Assembly: GCA_907163375.1 (NCBI GenBank)
Contig: CAJQUW010007301.1
Span: 82,026 to 146,025, forward strand
Direction: 5' to 3'
From: Prostheceraeus crozeri
Taxonomy: Eukaryota; Platyhelminthes; Polycladida; Euryleptidae
DNA length: 64,000 bases
Below the pieces are notes generated by a model, which was given only the letters and a program-made list of their open reading frames with translations, had not been told where the DNA came from and ran no database searches. Shown one piece after another: positions 31,275 to 45,106 of this stretch (position 1 is its first letter; the number at the start of each line of letters is the position of its first letter). A program made the position numbers and the translations under genes.

Positions 31275-31694
31275 GTTCAATTCTAACATAATATCAAGAA
31301 ATGGTACTCCTTTTTGTAATTTAAATAAAACATAAAGACATAATTGCCCACAGTAAGTAGTTCCTGGTTTTTGAATTTGAAACGTATTATAAGTTCCATT
31401 TCCAAGTAATTTTTTAACTTCATTTGTAGGTGGAAGTCCATAAGAGTCAAAATAATAATTATCTTTATTTTTATTAGACGTACCTGCAGACCAATGTACA
31501 CCTTTTTGATCTGACGTATGAAGATTTGTTATGAAATTTATAGTTATTGTTGGCTTATTTTTAATCAATTGCAATTCGCCTCTCATCAATATGTGAAAAT
31601 TTTTTATTCCCAATTGATTTGCGATTTTCTTTAGATCAAAATTCGTTGTTGTTTGTGTTCCATATAATTTTAAAAAATCATTTATGTTGATCAT
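31266..31694 (-). CDS. Adenain-type cysteine protease
   Basis: An intact 142-codon frame on the minus strand. Catalytic residues can be placed by family pattern: His67 in GVHWSAG, Asp83 in YYFDSYG, Gln108 in QIQKPG and Cys115 in YCGQLC. This is the processing protease that matures capsid and core proteins in adenoviruses, Polintons and virophages. It is shorter than adenovirus adenain (about 200 residues), as is usual in this element class. Its stop codon lies in a GC-rich hairpin. A truncated duplicate of its N-terminus is at 16838, and a degraded second copy of the whole gene is in the reversed right-hand Polinton end at 63560-63960. Confidence 0.88.
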   Translation of the reverse strand: MININDFLKLYGTQTTTNFDLKKIANQLGIKNFHILMRGELQLIKNKPTITINFITNLHTSDQKGVHWSAGTSNKNKDNYYFDSYGLPPTNEVKKLLGNGTYNTFQIQKPGTTYCGQLCLYVLFKLQKGVPFLDIMLELNEP

Positions 31695-31819
31695 TTTATA
31701 ATAGAAAAATTTCTTAAGGGACCCCTATAAGTTAGAAGAAAGGGGGTAGTACAACTACGTTCATATGATATAGAAGGATATATTCTTGCGGTTTCTTCCA
31801 CTTTTGTTTCTTCCACTTT
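31695..31819 (-). other. Protease leader with copy of membrane-gene start
   Basis: Between the protease and the right TIR, the minus strand encodes EETKVEETARIYPS in a frame not joined to a gene. This matches the first residues of the membrane-type gene at 16949, showing that the TIR originally continued further inward on both sides. Confidence 0.65.
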
Positions 31820-32389
31820 TAAAGAAATATTATTAGACACATGATATATTTTAAAAACCTGAAAAACGTCTAAACTCATAAATTTGAAATTCTCAACTTT
31901 TATGATTTTCGGTGTCCTGGAACGGTCATGATTTTAGCAATAAAAAATGTCATAATCACAAATTTGAGTTTCTTAACTTTTATGATTTTCGGTGTCCTAG
32001 AACGGTCATGATTTTGGGAGTAAAAATTGTAATTCTCAAATTTTGAGATTTTGAAAAATTTGAAAAATTGGGTATTTTTAAAAACGCCTAAATTTATGAA
32101 TTTAGGTCTTCATAACCTGAAAAAGGGTTCAAATTCATGAATTTATGTCGTTTTTAAAAATACCATTTTTTGAAAAAATGGTACTTTTTGAATGGACTAA
32201 ATTCATGTATGTAAGTCTTAAAAACCTGGTCTTAAAAAGCAACGGCAATTGCTTTTTGAATGGACTAAATTCATGTATTTAGGTCTTAAAAACCTGATAA
32301 AGGGTTCAAATTCATGAATTTATGTCGTTTTTAAAGATACTATTTTTTTGAATTTTATGGTGTCCTGGAACGGTCTTTTGCCCATTACT
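31820..32389. repeat. Polinton right terminal inverted repeat
   Basis: Reverse complement of the left TIR but without the tandem expansions, so 570 bp against 1,046 bp. The GGTGTCCTGGAACGGTC block occurs three times (near 31911, 31991 and 32359). The terminal base pairs ACT mirror the AGT at 9016. Confidence 0.92.
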
Positions 32390-32395
32390 TACCTG
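32390..32395. repeat. Polinton target-site duplication, right copy
   Basis: TACCTG, identical to 9010-9015, followed by AACCCTGACATG, the normal continuation of the interrupted array unit. Confidence 0.95.
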
Positions 32396-33168
32396 AACCC
32401 TGACATGAAGGATTTGTCCCTTGGATACTCAGTTGGCATACAAGGTACAGCTGTGATCATTAACTTCGTGGGATTGTTGTTTACAGACAAATGACGGGCA
32501 GCTAGTTGTCTAATTCTGAGGCAGTAAATGTTCTACAAGTCAGATAAGAGGAATATTCCTAACTCAGCGCTTTTGAGTAATGAATGAGGCTGTCCTTTGG
32601 AGCAAGAGAAGATCGTTAACGATGCAACACTCCCGGGCGTCAACAACAGAAATGTGGGGGGAAAGAATAGAAGTAGCCTACTTACTTCACAAATTAGTAC
32701 GTAAGAGAGGAAATCATTCAATTTCACAAATCCTTCTCGTCTTCACATTCTCGAACTCTCCTTCATTCTGAAATTCTTGTATTAAGACAATCACACCTGA
32801 CTCAACATCACACTGATCAACAAACATTCAAACAGCATCACTGAAATCACACACCATCCATGTGATGCCATTTTAAAAGAATAAGATTGGAAGCGGTTCT
32901 GGCTTGACCCTTGATTTACACAATGGGCCAGCTGCCTGCATATTGCCACTAGCTATTCGCGATAAGAGAAATCCAACGAGCTATTTCGCATACCACCCTT
33001 CTCATTTCATGGAACACGGCAAGCTACTGAACCGATTTCATGCATAGGCCTGTCATCAATGTCGATGACACAGTCTGCCTACATGTATTGCTTCAGACAC
33101 CACCAACATGAAAGCAATTGCCAATTCACTGACGATTGAAACAGCTACAACTTCCATTGCAATGTCAA

Positions 33169-33239
33169 GCGTCGGTGGTTCAGTGGTAGAATGCTCGCCT
33201 GCCACGCGGGCGACCCGGGTTCGATTCCCGGCCGACGCA
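33169..33239 (+). tRNA. tRNA-Gly(GCC), array copy 3
   Basis: First copy after the Polinton, long-type unit. It is 25,107 bp from copy 2, and exactly 1,727 bp once the element and one TSD are subtracted. Confidence 0.97.
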
Positions 33240-34858
33240 CACTTTTGCCATTTAGAAAACAAATTCTTTTCATATTCATCCAAATCAACACTGCACCACT
33301 GCTGCTGTTGCACAATCCTTTTACCTTCATTGCCGTCTCTAAAGCATCCCCTCTTCCTATTGACCTATTGGCTTTCCATTACTAGATGTCTATAACTTTC
33401 TCATTTTACAATCCGATTTCTATCTCAGCTTCCAAACTGATCAAAAACATCATGAACGGCTATGCCTATCTACACTCAATACACCAGGCCGCTCAACATT
33501 CATTCTCACACAACCATTCGCATTTGACAGTTTTGTTGATTTTTATTCCATACTTGATTTCAAGCATTAGCCCAAAACAAACCGACACGATGTCTTCTTC
33601 CCTGAGCTTCTGATGCATGATGGAAAGAGCTCGAGGCCTTTCCTTCCTGTTGTCTTTCATTTGTCCGTCCTTGGATTTCATCCTCTCAGCCACAAATCAC
33701 TGACTCACACGATTCAAGCATGAAATCAACTTCTCCAAATACACCGATTATATATCACATCACTCGCTTATGCATACAACTCATCTTTTCAACGCAAAAG
33801 CTATGCAACATGCAACAAATCAATACACCCAACTACCCCACTCAACAACAACAACACCTTCCCACAGCCGCATACTGTTCAAAACAAACTCCAACATGCA
33901 TTCTCATAGAAAAAGCCCTGACTATCTATGGCAATATTAATTTCTATGTGGTTTCCAGAGATAGTTCACGGTACTTATATTCTTCTCCCCCACCCCCACC
34001 CACGCCACATTGTCCAACTTTTCCAAATTGATCAGATTTCATCAAACTTAGTCACATTGGATTTATAACAGACTTCATTTGTCACTGAGTGACAGCACAA
34101 CACCACTCAGAAGTCTTACCTGAACCCTGACATGAAGGATTCGTCCCTTGGATACTCAGTTGGCATACAAGGTACAGCTGTGATCATTAACTTCGTGGGA
34201 TTGTTGTTTACAGACAAATGACGGGCAGCTAGTTGTCTAATTCTGAGGCAGTAAATGTTCTACAAGTCAGATAAGAGGAATATTCCTAACTCAGCGCTTT
34301 TGAGTAATGAATGAGGCTGTCCTTTGGAGCAAGAGAAGATCGTTAACGATGCAACACTCCCGGGCGTCAACATCAGAAATGTGGGGGGAAAGAATAGAAG
34401 TAGCCTACTTACTTCACAAATCCTTCTCGTCTTCACATTCTCGAACTCTCCTTCATTCTGAAATTCTTGTATTAAGACAATCACACCTGACTCAACATCA
34501 CACTGATCAACAAACATTCAAACAGCATCACTGAAATCACACACCATTCATGTGATGCCATTTTAAAAGAATAAGATTGGAAGCGGTTCTGGCTTGACCC
34601 TTGATTTACACAATGGGCCAGCTGCCTGCATATTGCCACTAGCTATTCGCGATAAGAGAAATCCAACGAGCTATTTCGCATACCACCCTTCTCATTTCAT
34701 GGAACACGGCAAGCTACTGAACCGATTTCATGCACAGGCCTGTCATCAATGTCGATGACACAGTCTGCCTACATGTATTGCTTCAGACACCACCAACATG
34801 AAAGCAATTGCCAATTCACTGACGATTGAAACAGCTACAACTTCCATTGCAATGTCAA

Positions 34859-34929
34859 GCGTCGGTGGTTCAGTGGTAGAATGCTCGCCTGCCACGCGGG
34901 CGACCCGGGTTCGATTCCCGGCCGACGCA
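34859..34929 (+). tRNA. tRNA-Gly(GCC), array copy 4
   Basis: Short-type unit (37 bp deletion near 34420), 1,690 bp from copy 3. One C is missing downstream at the CATCCCTCTTCC site. Confidence 0.97.
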
Positions 34930-36584
34930 CACTTTTGCCATTTAGAAAACAAATTCTTTTCATATTCATCCAAATCAACACTGCACCACTGCTGCTGTTG
35001 CACAATCCTTTTACCTTCATTGCCGTCTCTAAAGCATCCCTCTTCCTATTGACCTATTGGCTTTCCATTACTAGATGTCTATAACTTTCTCATTTTACAA
35101 TCCGATTTCTATCTCAGCTTCCAAACTGATCAAAAACATCATGAACGGCTATGCCTATCTACACTCAATACACCAGGCCGCTCAACATTCATTCTCACAC
35201 AACCATTCGCATTTGACAGTTTTGTTGATTTTTATTCCATACTTGATTTCAAGCATTAGCCCAAAACAAACCGACACGATGTCTTCTTCCCTGAGCTTCT
35301 GATGCATGATGGAAAGAGCTCGAGGCCTTTCCTTCCTGTTGTCTTTCATTTGTCCGTCCTTGGATTTCATCCTCTCAGCCACAAATCACTGACTCACACG
35401 ATTCAAGCATGAAATCAACTTCTCCAAATACACCGATTATATATCACATCACTCGCTTATGCATACAACTCATCTTTTCAACGCAAAAGCTATGCAACAT
35501 GCAACAAATCAATACACCCAACTACCCCACTCAACAACAACAACACCTTCCCACAGCCGCATACTGTTCAAAACAAACTCCAACATGCATTCTCATAGAA
35601 AAAGCCCTGACTATCTATGGCAATATTAATTTCTATGTGGTTTCCAGAGATAGTTCACGGTACTTATATTCTTCTCCCCCACCCCCACCCACGCCACATT
35701 GTCCAACTTTTCCAAATTGATCAGATTTCATCAAACTTAGTCACATTGGATTTATAACAGACTTCATTTGTCACTGAGTGACAGCACAACACCACTCAGA
35801 AGTCTTACCTGAACCCTGACATGAAGGATTCGTCCCTTGGATACTCAGTTGGCATACAAGGTACAGCTGTGATCATTAACTTCGTGGGATTGTTGTTTAC
35901 AGACAAATGACGGGCAGCTAGTTGTCTAATTCTGAGGCTGTAAATGTTCTACAAGTCAGATAAGAGGAATATTCCTAACTCAGCGCTTTTGAGTAATGAA
36001 TGAGGCTGTCCTTTGGAGCAAGAGAAGATCGTTAACGATGCAACACTCCCGGGCGTCAACAACAGAAATGTGGGGGGAAAGAATAGAAGTAGCCTACTTA
36101 CTTCACAAATTAGTACGTAAGAGAGGAAATCATTCAATTTCACAAATCCTTCTCGTCTTCACATTCTCGAACTCTCCTTCATTCTGAAATTCTTGTATTA
36201 AGACAATCACACCTGACTCAACATCACACTGATCAACAAACATTCAAACAGCATCACTGAAATCACACACCATTCATGTGATGCCATTTCAAAAGAATAA
36301 GATTGGAAGCGGTTCTGGCTTGATCCTTGATTTACACAATGGGCCAGCTGCCTGCATATTGCCACTAGCTACTCGCGATAAGAGAAATGCAACGAGCTAT
36401 TTCGCATACCACCCTTCTCATTTCATGGAACACGGCAAGCTACTGAACCGATTTCATGCATAGGCCTGTCATCAATGTCGATGACACAGTCTGCCTACAT
36501 GTATTGCTTCAGACACCACCAACATGAAAGCAATTGCCAATTCACTGACGATTGAAACAGCTACAACTTCCATTGCAATGTCAA

Positions 36585-36655
36585 GCGTCGGTGGTTCAGT
36601 GGTAGAATGCTCGCCTGCCACGCGGGCGACCCGGGTTCGATTCCCGGCCGACGCA
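36585..36655 (+). tRNA. tRNA-Gly(GCC), array copy 5
   Basis: Long-type unit, 1,726 bp from copy 4, ACTTCCATTG upstream variant. Confidence 0.97.
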
Positions 36656-38273
36656 CACTTTTGCCATTTAGAAAACAAATTCTTTTCATATTCATCCAAA
36701 TCAACACTGCACCACTGCTGCTGTTGCACAATCCTTTTACCTTCATTGCCGTCTCTAAAGCATCCCCTCTTCCTATTGACCTATTGGCTTTCCATTACTA
36801 GATGTCTATAACTTTCTCATTTTACAATCCGATTTCTATCTCAGCTTCCAAACTGATCAAAAACATCATGAACGGCTATGCCTATCTACACTCAATACAC
36901 CAGGCCGCTCAACATTCATTCTCACACAACCATTCGCATTTGACAGTTTTGTTGATTTTTATTCCATACTTGATTTCAAGCATTAGCCCAAAACAAACCG
37001 ACACGATGTCTTCTTCCCTGAGCTTCTGATGCATGATGGAAAGAGCTCGAGGCCTTTCCTTCCTGTTGTCTTTCATTTGTCCGTCCTTGGATTTCATCCT
37101 CTCAGCCACAAATCACTGACTCACACGATTCAAGCATGAAATCAACTTCTCCAAATACACCGATTATATATCACATCACTCGCTTATGCATACAACTCAT
37201 CTTTTCAACGCAAAAGCTATGCAACATGCAACAAATCAATACACCCAACTACCCCACTCAACAACAACAACACCTTCCCACAGCCGCATACTGTTCAAAA
37301 CAAACTCCAACATGCATTCTCATAGAAAAAGCCCTGACTATCTATGGCAATATTAATTTCTATGTGGTTTCCAGAGATAGTTCACGGTACTTATATTCTT
37401 CTCCCCCACCCCCACCCACGCCACATTGTCCAACTTTTCCAAATTGATCAGATTTCATCAAACTTAGTCACATTGGATTTATAACAGACTTCATTTGTCA
37501 CTGAGTGACAGCACAACACCACTCAGAAGTCTTACCTGAACCCTGACATGAAGGATTCGTACCTTGGATACTCAGTTGGCATACAAGGTACAGCTGTGAT
37601 CATTAACTTCGTGGGATTGTTGTTTACAGACAAATGACGGGCAGCTAGTTGTCTAATTCTGAGGCTGTAAATGTTCTACAAGTCAGATAAGAGGAATATT
37701 CCTAACTCAGCGCTTTTGAGTAATGAATGAGGCTGTCCTTTGGAGCAAGAGAAGATCGTTAACGATGCAACACTCCCGGGCGTCAACAACAGAAATGTGG
37801 GGGGAAAGAATAGAAGTAGCCTACTTACTTCACAAATCCTTCTGTCTTCACATTCTCGAACTCTCCCTCATTCTGAAATTCTTGTATTAAGACAATCACA
37901 CCTGACTCAACATCACACTGATCAACAAACATTCAAACAGCATCACTGAAATCACACACCAGTCATGTGATGCCATTTCAAAAGAATAAGATTGGAAGCG
38001 GTTCTGGCTTGATCCTTGATTTACACAATGGGCCAGCTGCCTGCATATTGCCACTAGCTATTCGCGATAAGAGAAATCCAACGAGCTATTTCGCATACCA
38101 CCCTTCTCATTTCATGGAACACGGCAAGCTACTGAACCGATTTCATGCATAGGCCTGTCATCAATGTCGATGACACAGTCTGCCTACATGTATTGCTTCA
38201 GACACCACCAACATGAAAGCAATTGCCAATTCACTGACGATTGAAACAGCTACAACTTCCGTTGCAATGTCAA

Positions 38274-38344
38274 GCGTCGGTGGTTCAGTGGTAGAATGCT
38301 CGCCTGCCACGCGGGCGACCCGGGTTCGATTCCCGGCCGACGCA
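38274..38344 (+). tRNA. tRNA-Gly(GCC), array copy 6
   Basis: Short-type unit, 1,689 bp from copy 5, ACTTCCGTTG upstream variant. Confidence 0.97.
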
Positions 38345-40000
38345 CACTTTTGCCATTTAGAAAACAAATTCTTTTCATATTCATCCAAATCAACACTGCA
38401 CCACTGCTGCTGTTGCACAATCCTTTTACCTTCATTGCCGTCTCTAAAGCATCTCCTCTTCCTATTGACCTATTGGCTTTCCATTACTAGATGTCTATAA
38501 CTTTCTCATTTTACAATCCGATTTCTATCTCAGCTTCCAAACTGATCAAAAACATCATGAACGGCTATGCCTATCTACACTCAATACACCAGGCCGCTCA
38601 ACATTCATTCTCACACAACCATTCGCATTTGACAGTTTTGTTGATTTTTATTCCATACTTGATTTCAAGCATTAGCCCAAAACAAACCGACACGATGTCT
38701 TCTTCCCTGAGCTTCTGATGCATGATGGAAAGAGCTCGAGGCCTTTCCTTCCTGTTGTCTTTCATTTGTCCGTCCTTGGATTTCATCCTCTCAGCCACAA
38801 ATCACTGACTCACACGATTCAAGCATGAAATCAACTTCTCCAAATACACCGATTATATATCACATCACTCGCTTATGCATACAACTCATCTTTTCAACGC
38901 AAAAGCTATGCAACATGCAACAAATCAATACACCCAACTACCCCACTCAACAACAACAACACCTTCCCACAGCCGCATACTGTTCAAAACAAACTCCAAC
39001 ATGCATTCTCATAGAAAAAGCCCTGACTATCTATGGCAATATTAATTTCTATGTGGTTTCCAGAGATAGTTCACGGTACTTATATTCTTCTCCCCCACCC
39101 CCACCCACGCCACATTGTCCAACTTTTCCAAATTGATCAGATTTCATCAAACTTAGTCACATTGGATTTATAACAGACTTCATTTGTCACTGAGTGACAG
39201 CACAACACCACTCAGAAGTCTTACCTGAACCCTGACATGAAGGATTCGTCCCTTGGATACTCAGTTGGCATACAAGGTACAGCTGTGATCATTAACTTCG
39301 TGGGATTGTTGTTTACAGACAAATGACGGGCAGCTAGTTGTCTAATTCTGAGGCTGTAAATGTTCTACAAGTCAGATAAGAGGAATATTCCTAACTCAGC
39401 GCTTTTGAGTAATGAATGAGGCTGTCCTTTGGAGCAAGAGAAGATCGTTAACGATGCAACACTCCCGGGCGTCAACAACAGAAATGTGGGGGGAAAGAAT
39501 AGAAGTAGCCTACTTACTTCACAAATTAGTACGTAAGAGAGGAAATCATTCAATTTCACAAATCCTTCTCGTCTTCACATTCTCGAACTCTCCTTCATTC
39601 TGAAATTCTTGTATTAAGACAATCACACCTGACTCAACATCACACTGATCAACAAACATTCAAACAGCATCACTGAAATCACACACCATTCATGTGATGC
39701 CATTTCAAAAGAATAAGATTGGAAGCGGTTCTGGCTTGATCCTTGATTTACACAATGGGCCAGCTGCCTGCATATTGCCACTAGCTACTCGCGATAAGAG
39801 AAATGCAACGAGCTATTTCGCATACCACCCTTCTCATTTCATGGAACACGGCAAGCTACTGAACCGATTTCATGCATAGGCCTGTCATCAATGTCGATGA
39901 CACAGTCTGCCTACATGTATTGCTTCAGACACCACCAACATGAAAGCAATTGCCAATTCACTGACGATTGAAACAGCTACAACTTCCGTTGCAATGTCAA

Positions 40001-40071
40001 GCGTCGGTGGTTCAGTGGTAGAATGCTCGCCTGCCACGCGGGCGACCCGGGTTCGATTCCCGGCCGACGCA
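40001..40071 (+). tRNA. tRNA-Gly(GCC), array copy 7
   Basis: Long-type unit, 1,727 bp from copy 6, ACTTCCGTTG upstream variant. Confidence 0.97.
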
Positions 40072-41689
40072 CACTTTTGCCATTTAGAAAACAAATTCTT
40101 TTCATATTCATCCAAATCAACACTGCACCACTGCTGCTGTTGCACAATCCTTTTACCTTCATTGCCGTCTCTAAAGCATCTCCTCTTCCTATTGACCTAT
40201 TGGCTTTCCATTACTAGATGTCTATAACTTTCTCATTTTACAATCCGATTTCTATCTCAGCTTCCAAACTGATCAAAAACATCATGAACGGCTATGCCTA
40301 TCTACACTCAATACACCAGGCCGCTCAACATTCATTCTCACACAACCATTCGCATTTGACAGTTTTGTTGATTTTTATTCCATACTTGATTTCAAGCATT
40401 AGCCCAAAACAAACCGACACGATGTCTTCTTCCCTGAGCTTCTGATGCATGATGGAAAGAGCTCGAGGCCTTTCCTTCCTGTTGTCTTTCATTTGTCCGT
40501 CCTTGGATTTCATCCTCTCAGCCACAAATCACTGACTCACACGATTCAAGCATGAAATCAACTTCTCCAAATACACCGATTATATATCACATCACTCGCT
40601 TATGCATACAACTCATCTTTTCAACGCAAAAGCTATGCAACATGCAACAAATCAATACACCCAACTACCCCACTCAACAACAACAACACCTTCCCACAGC
40701 CGCATACTGTTCAAAACAAACTCCAACATGCATTCTCATAGAAAAAGCCCTGACTATCTATGGCAATATTAATTTCTATGTGGTTTCCAGAGATAGTTCA
40801 CGGTACTTATATTCTTCTCCCCCACCCCCACCCACGCCACATTGTCCAACTTTTCCAAATTGATCAGATTTCATCAAACTTAGTCACATTGGATTTATAA
40901 CAGACTTCATTTGTCACTGAGTGACAGCACAACACCACTCAGAAGTCTTACCTGAACCCTGACATGAAGGATTCGTACCTTGGATACTCAGTTGGCATAC
41001 AAGGTACAGCTGTGATCATTAACTTCGTGGGATTGTTGTTTACAGACAAATGACGGGCAGCTAGTTGTCTAATTCTGAGGCTGTAAATGTTCTACAAGTC
41101 AGATAAGAGGAATATTCCTAACTCAGCGCTTTTGAGTAATGAATGAGGCTGTCCTTTGGAGCAAGAGAAGATCGTTAACGATGCAACACTCCCGGGCGTC
41201 AACAACAGAAATGTGGGGGGAAAGAATAGAAGTAGCCTACTTACTTCACAAATCCTTCTGTCTTCACATTCTCGAACTCTCCCTCATTCTGAAATTCTTG
41301 TATTAAGACAATCACACCTGACTCAACATCACACTGATCAACAAACATTCAAACAGCATCACTGAAATCACACACCAGTCATGTGATGCCATTTCAAAAG
41401 AATAAGATTGGAAGCGGTTCTGGCTTGATCCTTGATTTACACAATGGGCCAGCTGCCTGCATATTGCCACTAGCTATTCGCGATAAGAGAAATCCAACGA
41501 GCTATTTCGCATACCACCCTTCTCATTTCATGGAACACGGCAAGCTACTGAACCGATTTCATGCATAGGCCTGTCATCAATGTCGATGACACAGTCTGCC
41601 TACATGTATTGCTTCAGACACCACCAACATGAAAGCAATTGCCAATTCACTGACGATTGAAACAGCTACAACTTCCGTTGCAATGTCAA

Positions 41690-41760
41690 GCGTCGGTGGT
41701 TCAGTGGTAGAATGCTCGCCTGCCACGCGGGCGACCCGGGTTCGATTCCCGGCCGACGCA
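41690..41760 (+). tRNA. tRNA-Gly(GCC), array copy 8
   Basis: Short-type unit, 1,689 bp from copy 7, ACTTCCGTTG upstream variant. Confidence 0.97.
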
Positions 41761-43416
41761 CACTTTTGCCATTTAGAAAACAAATTCTTTTCATATTCAT
41801 CCAAATCAACACTGCACCACTGCTGCTGTTGCACAATCCTTTTACCTTCATTGCCGTCTCTAAAGCATCTCCTCTTCCTATTGACCTATTGGCTTTCCAT
41901 TACTAGATGTCTATAACTTTCTCATTTTACAATCCGATTTCTATCTCAGCTTCCAAACTGATCAAAAACATCATGAACGGCTATGCCTATCTACACTCAA
42001 TACACCAGGCCGCTCAACATTCATTCTCACACAACCATTCGCATTTGACAGTTTTGTTGATTTTTATTCCATACTTGATTTCAAGCATTAGCCCAAAACA
42101 AACCGACACGATGTCTTCTTCCCTCAGCTTCTGATGCATGATGGAAAGAGCCCGAGGCCTTTCCTTCCTGTTGTCTTTCATTTGTCCGTCCTTGGATTTC
42201 ATCCTCTCAGCCACAAGTCACTGACTCACACGATTCAAGCATGAAATCAACTTCTCCAAATACACCGATTATATATCACATCACTCGCTTATGCATACAA
42301 CTCATCTTTTCAACGCAAAAGCTATGCAACATGCAACAAATCAATACACCCAACTACCCCACTCAACAACAACAACACCTTCCCACAGCCGCATACTGTT
42401 CAAAACAAACTCCAACATGCATTCTCATAGAAAAAGCCCTGACTATCTATGGCAATATTAATTTCTATGTGGTTTCCAGAGATAGTTCACGGTACTTATA
42501 TTCTTCTCCCCCACCCCCACCCACGCCACATTGTCCAACTTTTCCAAATTGATCAGATTTCATCAAACTTAGTCACATTGGATTTATAACAGACTTCATT
42601 TGTCACTGAGTGACAGCACAACACCACTCAGAAGTCTTACCTGAACCCTGACATGAAGGATTCGTCCCTTGGATACTCAGTTGGCATACAAGGTACAGCT
42701 GTGATCATTAACTTCGTGGGATTGTTGTTTACAGACAAATGACGGGCAGCTAGTTGTCTAATTCTGAGGCTGTAAATGTTCTACAAGTCAGATAAGAGGA
42801 ATATTCCTAACTCAGCGCTTTTGAGTAATGAATGAGGCTGTCCTTTGGAGCAAGAGAAGATCGTTAACGATGCAACACTCCCGGGCGTCAACAACAGAAA
42901 TGTGGGGGGAAAGAATAGAAGTAGCCTACTTACTTCACAAATTAGTACGTAAGAGAGGAAATCATTCAATTTCACAAATCCTTCTCGTCTTCACATTCTC
43001 GAACTCTCCTTCATTCTGAAATTCTTGCATTAAGACAATCACACCTGACTCAACATCACACTGATCAACAAACATTCAAACAGCATCACTGAAATCACAC
43101 ACCATTCATGTGATGCCATTTCAAAAGAATAAGATTGGAAGCGGTTCTGGCTTGATCCTTGATTTACACAATGGGCCAGCTGCCTGCATATTGCCACTAG
43201 CTACTCGCGATAAGAGAAATCCAACGAGCTATTTCGCATACCACCCTTCTCATTTCATGGAACACGGCAAGCTACTGAACCGATTTCATGCATAGGCCTG
43301 TCATCAATGTCGATGACACAGTCTGCCTACATGTATTGCTTCAGACACCACCAACATGAAAGCAATTGCCAATTCACTGACGATTGAAACAGCTACAACT
43401 TCCATTGCAATGTCAA

Positions 43417-43487
43417 GCGTCGGTGGTTCAGTGGTAGAATGCTCGCCTGCCACGCGGGCGACCCGGGTTCGATTCCCGGCCGACGCA
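43417..43487 (+). tRNA. tRNA-Gly(GCC), array copy 9
   Basis: Long-type unit, 1,727 bp from copy 8, ACTTCCATTG upstream variant. Confidence 0.97.
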
Positions 43488-45106
43488 CACTTTTGCCATT
43501 TAGAAAACAAATTCTTTTCATATTCATCCAAATCAACACTGCACCACTGCTGCTGTTGCACAATCCTTTTACCTTCATTGCCGTCTCTAAAGCATCTCCT
43601 CTTCCTATTGACCTATTGGCTTTCCATTACTAGATGTCTATAACTTTCTCATTTTACAATCCGATTTCTATCTCAGCTTCCAAACTGATCAAAAACATCA
43701 TGAACGGCTATGCCTATCTACACTCAATACACCAGGCCGCTCAACATTCATTCTCACACAACCATTCGCATTTGACAGTTTTGTTGATTTTTATTCCATA
43801 CTTGATTTCAAGCATTAGCCCAAAACAAACCGACACGATGTCTTCTTCCCTGAGCTTCTGATGCATGATGGAAAGAGCTCGAGGCCTTTCCTTCCTGTTG
43901 TCTTTCATTTGTCCGTCCTTGGATTTCATCCTCTCAGCCACAAATCACTGACTCACACGATTCAAGCATGAAATCAACTTCTCCAAATACACCGATTATA
44001 TATCACATCACTCGCTTATGCATACAACTCATCTTTTCAACGCAAAAGCTATGCAACATGCAACAAATCAATACACCCAACTACCCCACTCAACAACAAC
44101 AACACCTTCCCACAGCCGCATACTGTTCAAAACAAACTCCAACATGCATTCTCATAGAAAAAGCCCTGACTATCTATGGCAATATTAATTTCTATGTGGT
44201 TTCCAGAGATAGTTCACGGTACTTATATTCTTCTCCCCCACCCCCACCCACGCCACATTGTCCAACTTTTCCAAATTGATCAGATTTCATCAAACTTAGT
44301 CACATTGGATTTATAACAGACTTCATTTGTCACTGAGTGACAGCACAACACCACTCAGAAGTCTTACCTGAACCCTGACATGAAGGATTCGTACCTTGGA
44401 TACTCAGTTGGCATACAAGGTACAGCTGTGATCATTAACTTCGTGGGATTGTTGTTTACAGACAAATGACGGGCAGCTAGTTGTCTAATTCTGAGGCTGT
44501 AAATGTTCTACAAGTCAGATAAGAGGAATATTCCTAACTCAGCGCTTTTGAGTAATGAATGAGGCTGTCCTTTGGAGCAAGAGAAGATCGTTAACGATGC
44601 AACACTCCCGGGCGTCAACAACAGAAATGTGGGGGGAAAGAATAGAAGTAGCCTACTTACTTCACAAATCCTTCTCGTCTTCACATTCTCGAACTCTCCC
44701 TCATTCTGAAATTCTTGTATTAAGACAATCACACCTGACTCAACATCACACTGATCAACAAACATTCAAACAGCATCACTGAAATCACACACCAGTCATG
44801 TGATGCCATTTCAAAAGAATAAGATTGGAAGCGGTTCTGGCTTGATCCTTGATTTACACAATGGGCCAGCTGCCTGCATATTGCCACTAGCTATTCGCGA
44901 TAAGAGAAATGCAACGAGCTATTTCGCATACCACCCTTCTCATTTCATGGAACACGGCAAGCTACTGAACCGATTTCATGCATAGGCCTGTCATCAATGT
45001 CGATGACACAGTCTGCCTACATGTATTGCTTCAGACACCACCAACATGAAAGCAATTGCCAATTCACTGACGATTGAAACAGCTACAACTTCCGTTGCAA
45101 TGTCAA

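Larger units (their letters stand above)
9016..32389 (+). mobile_element. Polinton/Maverick (adintovirus-like) element
   Basis: A 23,374 bp element starting AGTAATGGGC and ending with its reverse complement, flanked by the 6 bp duplication TACCTG; 6 bp duplications and AG...CT ends are classic for Polintons. Gene content is diagnostic: retrovirus-type integrase, B-family DNA polymerase, FtsK/HerA-type packaging ATPase, adenain-type protease, double jelly-roll capsid and penton-like protein, plus a parvovirus-type phospholipase A2 and small hydrophobic virion-like proteins. The interior is AT-rich compared with the host flank. A nested LINE and other inserted DNA occupy about 10062-16930. Several genes are broken (PolB, ATPase, penton, integrase and others), so it is a decaying endogenous virus-like element, or partly affected by sequencing error. 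Confidence 0.95.
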
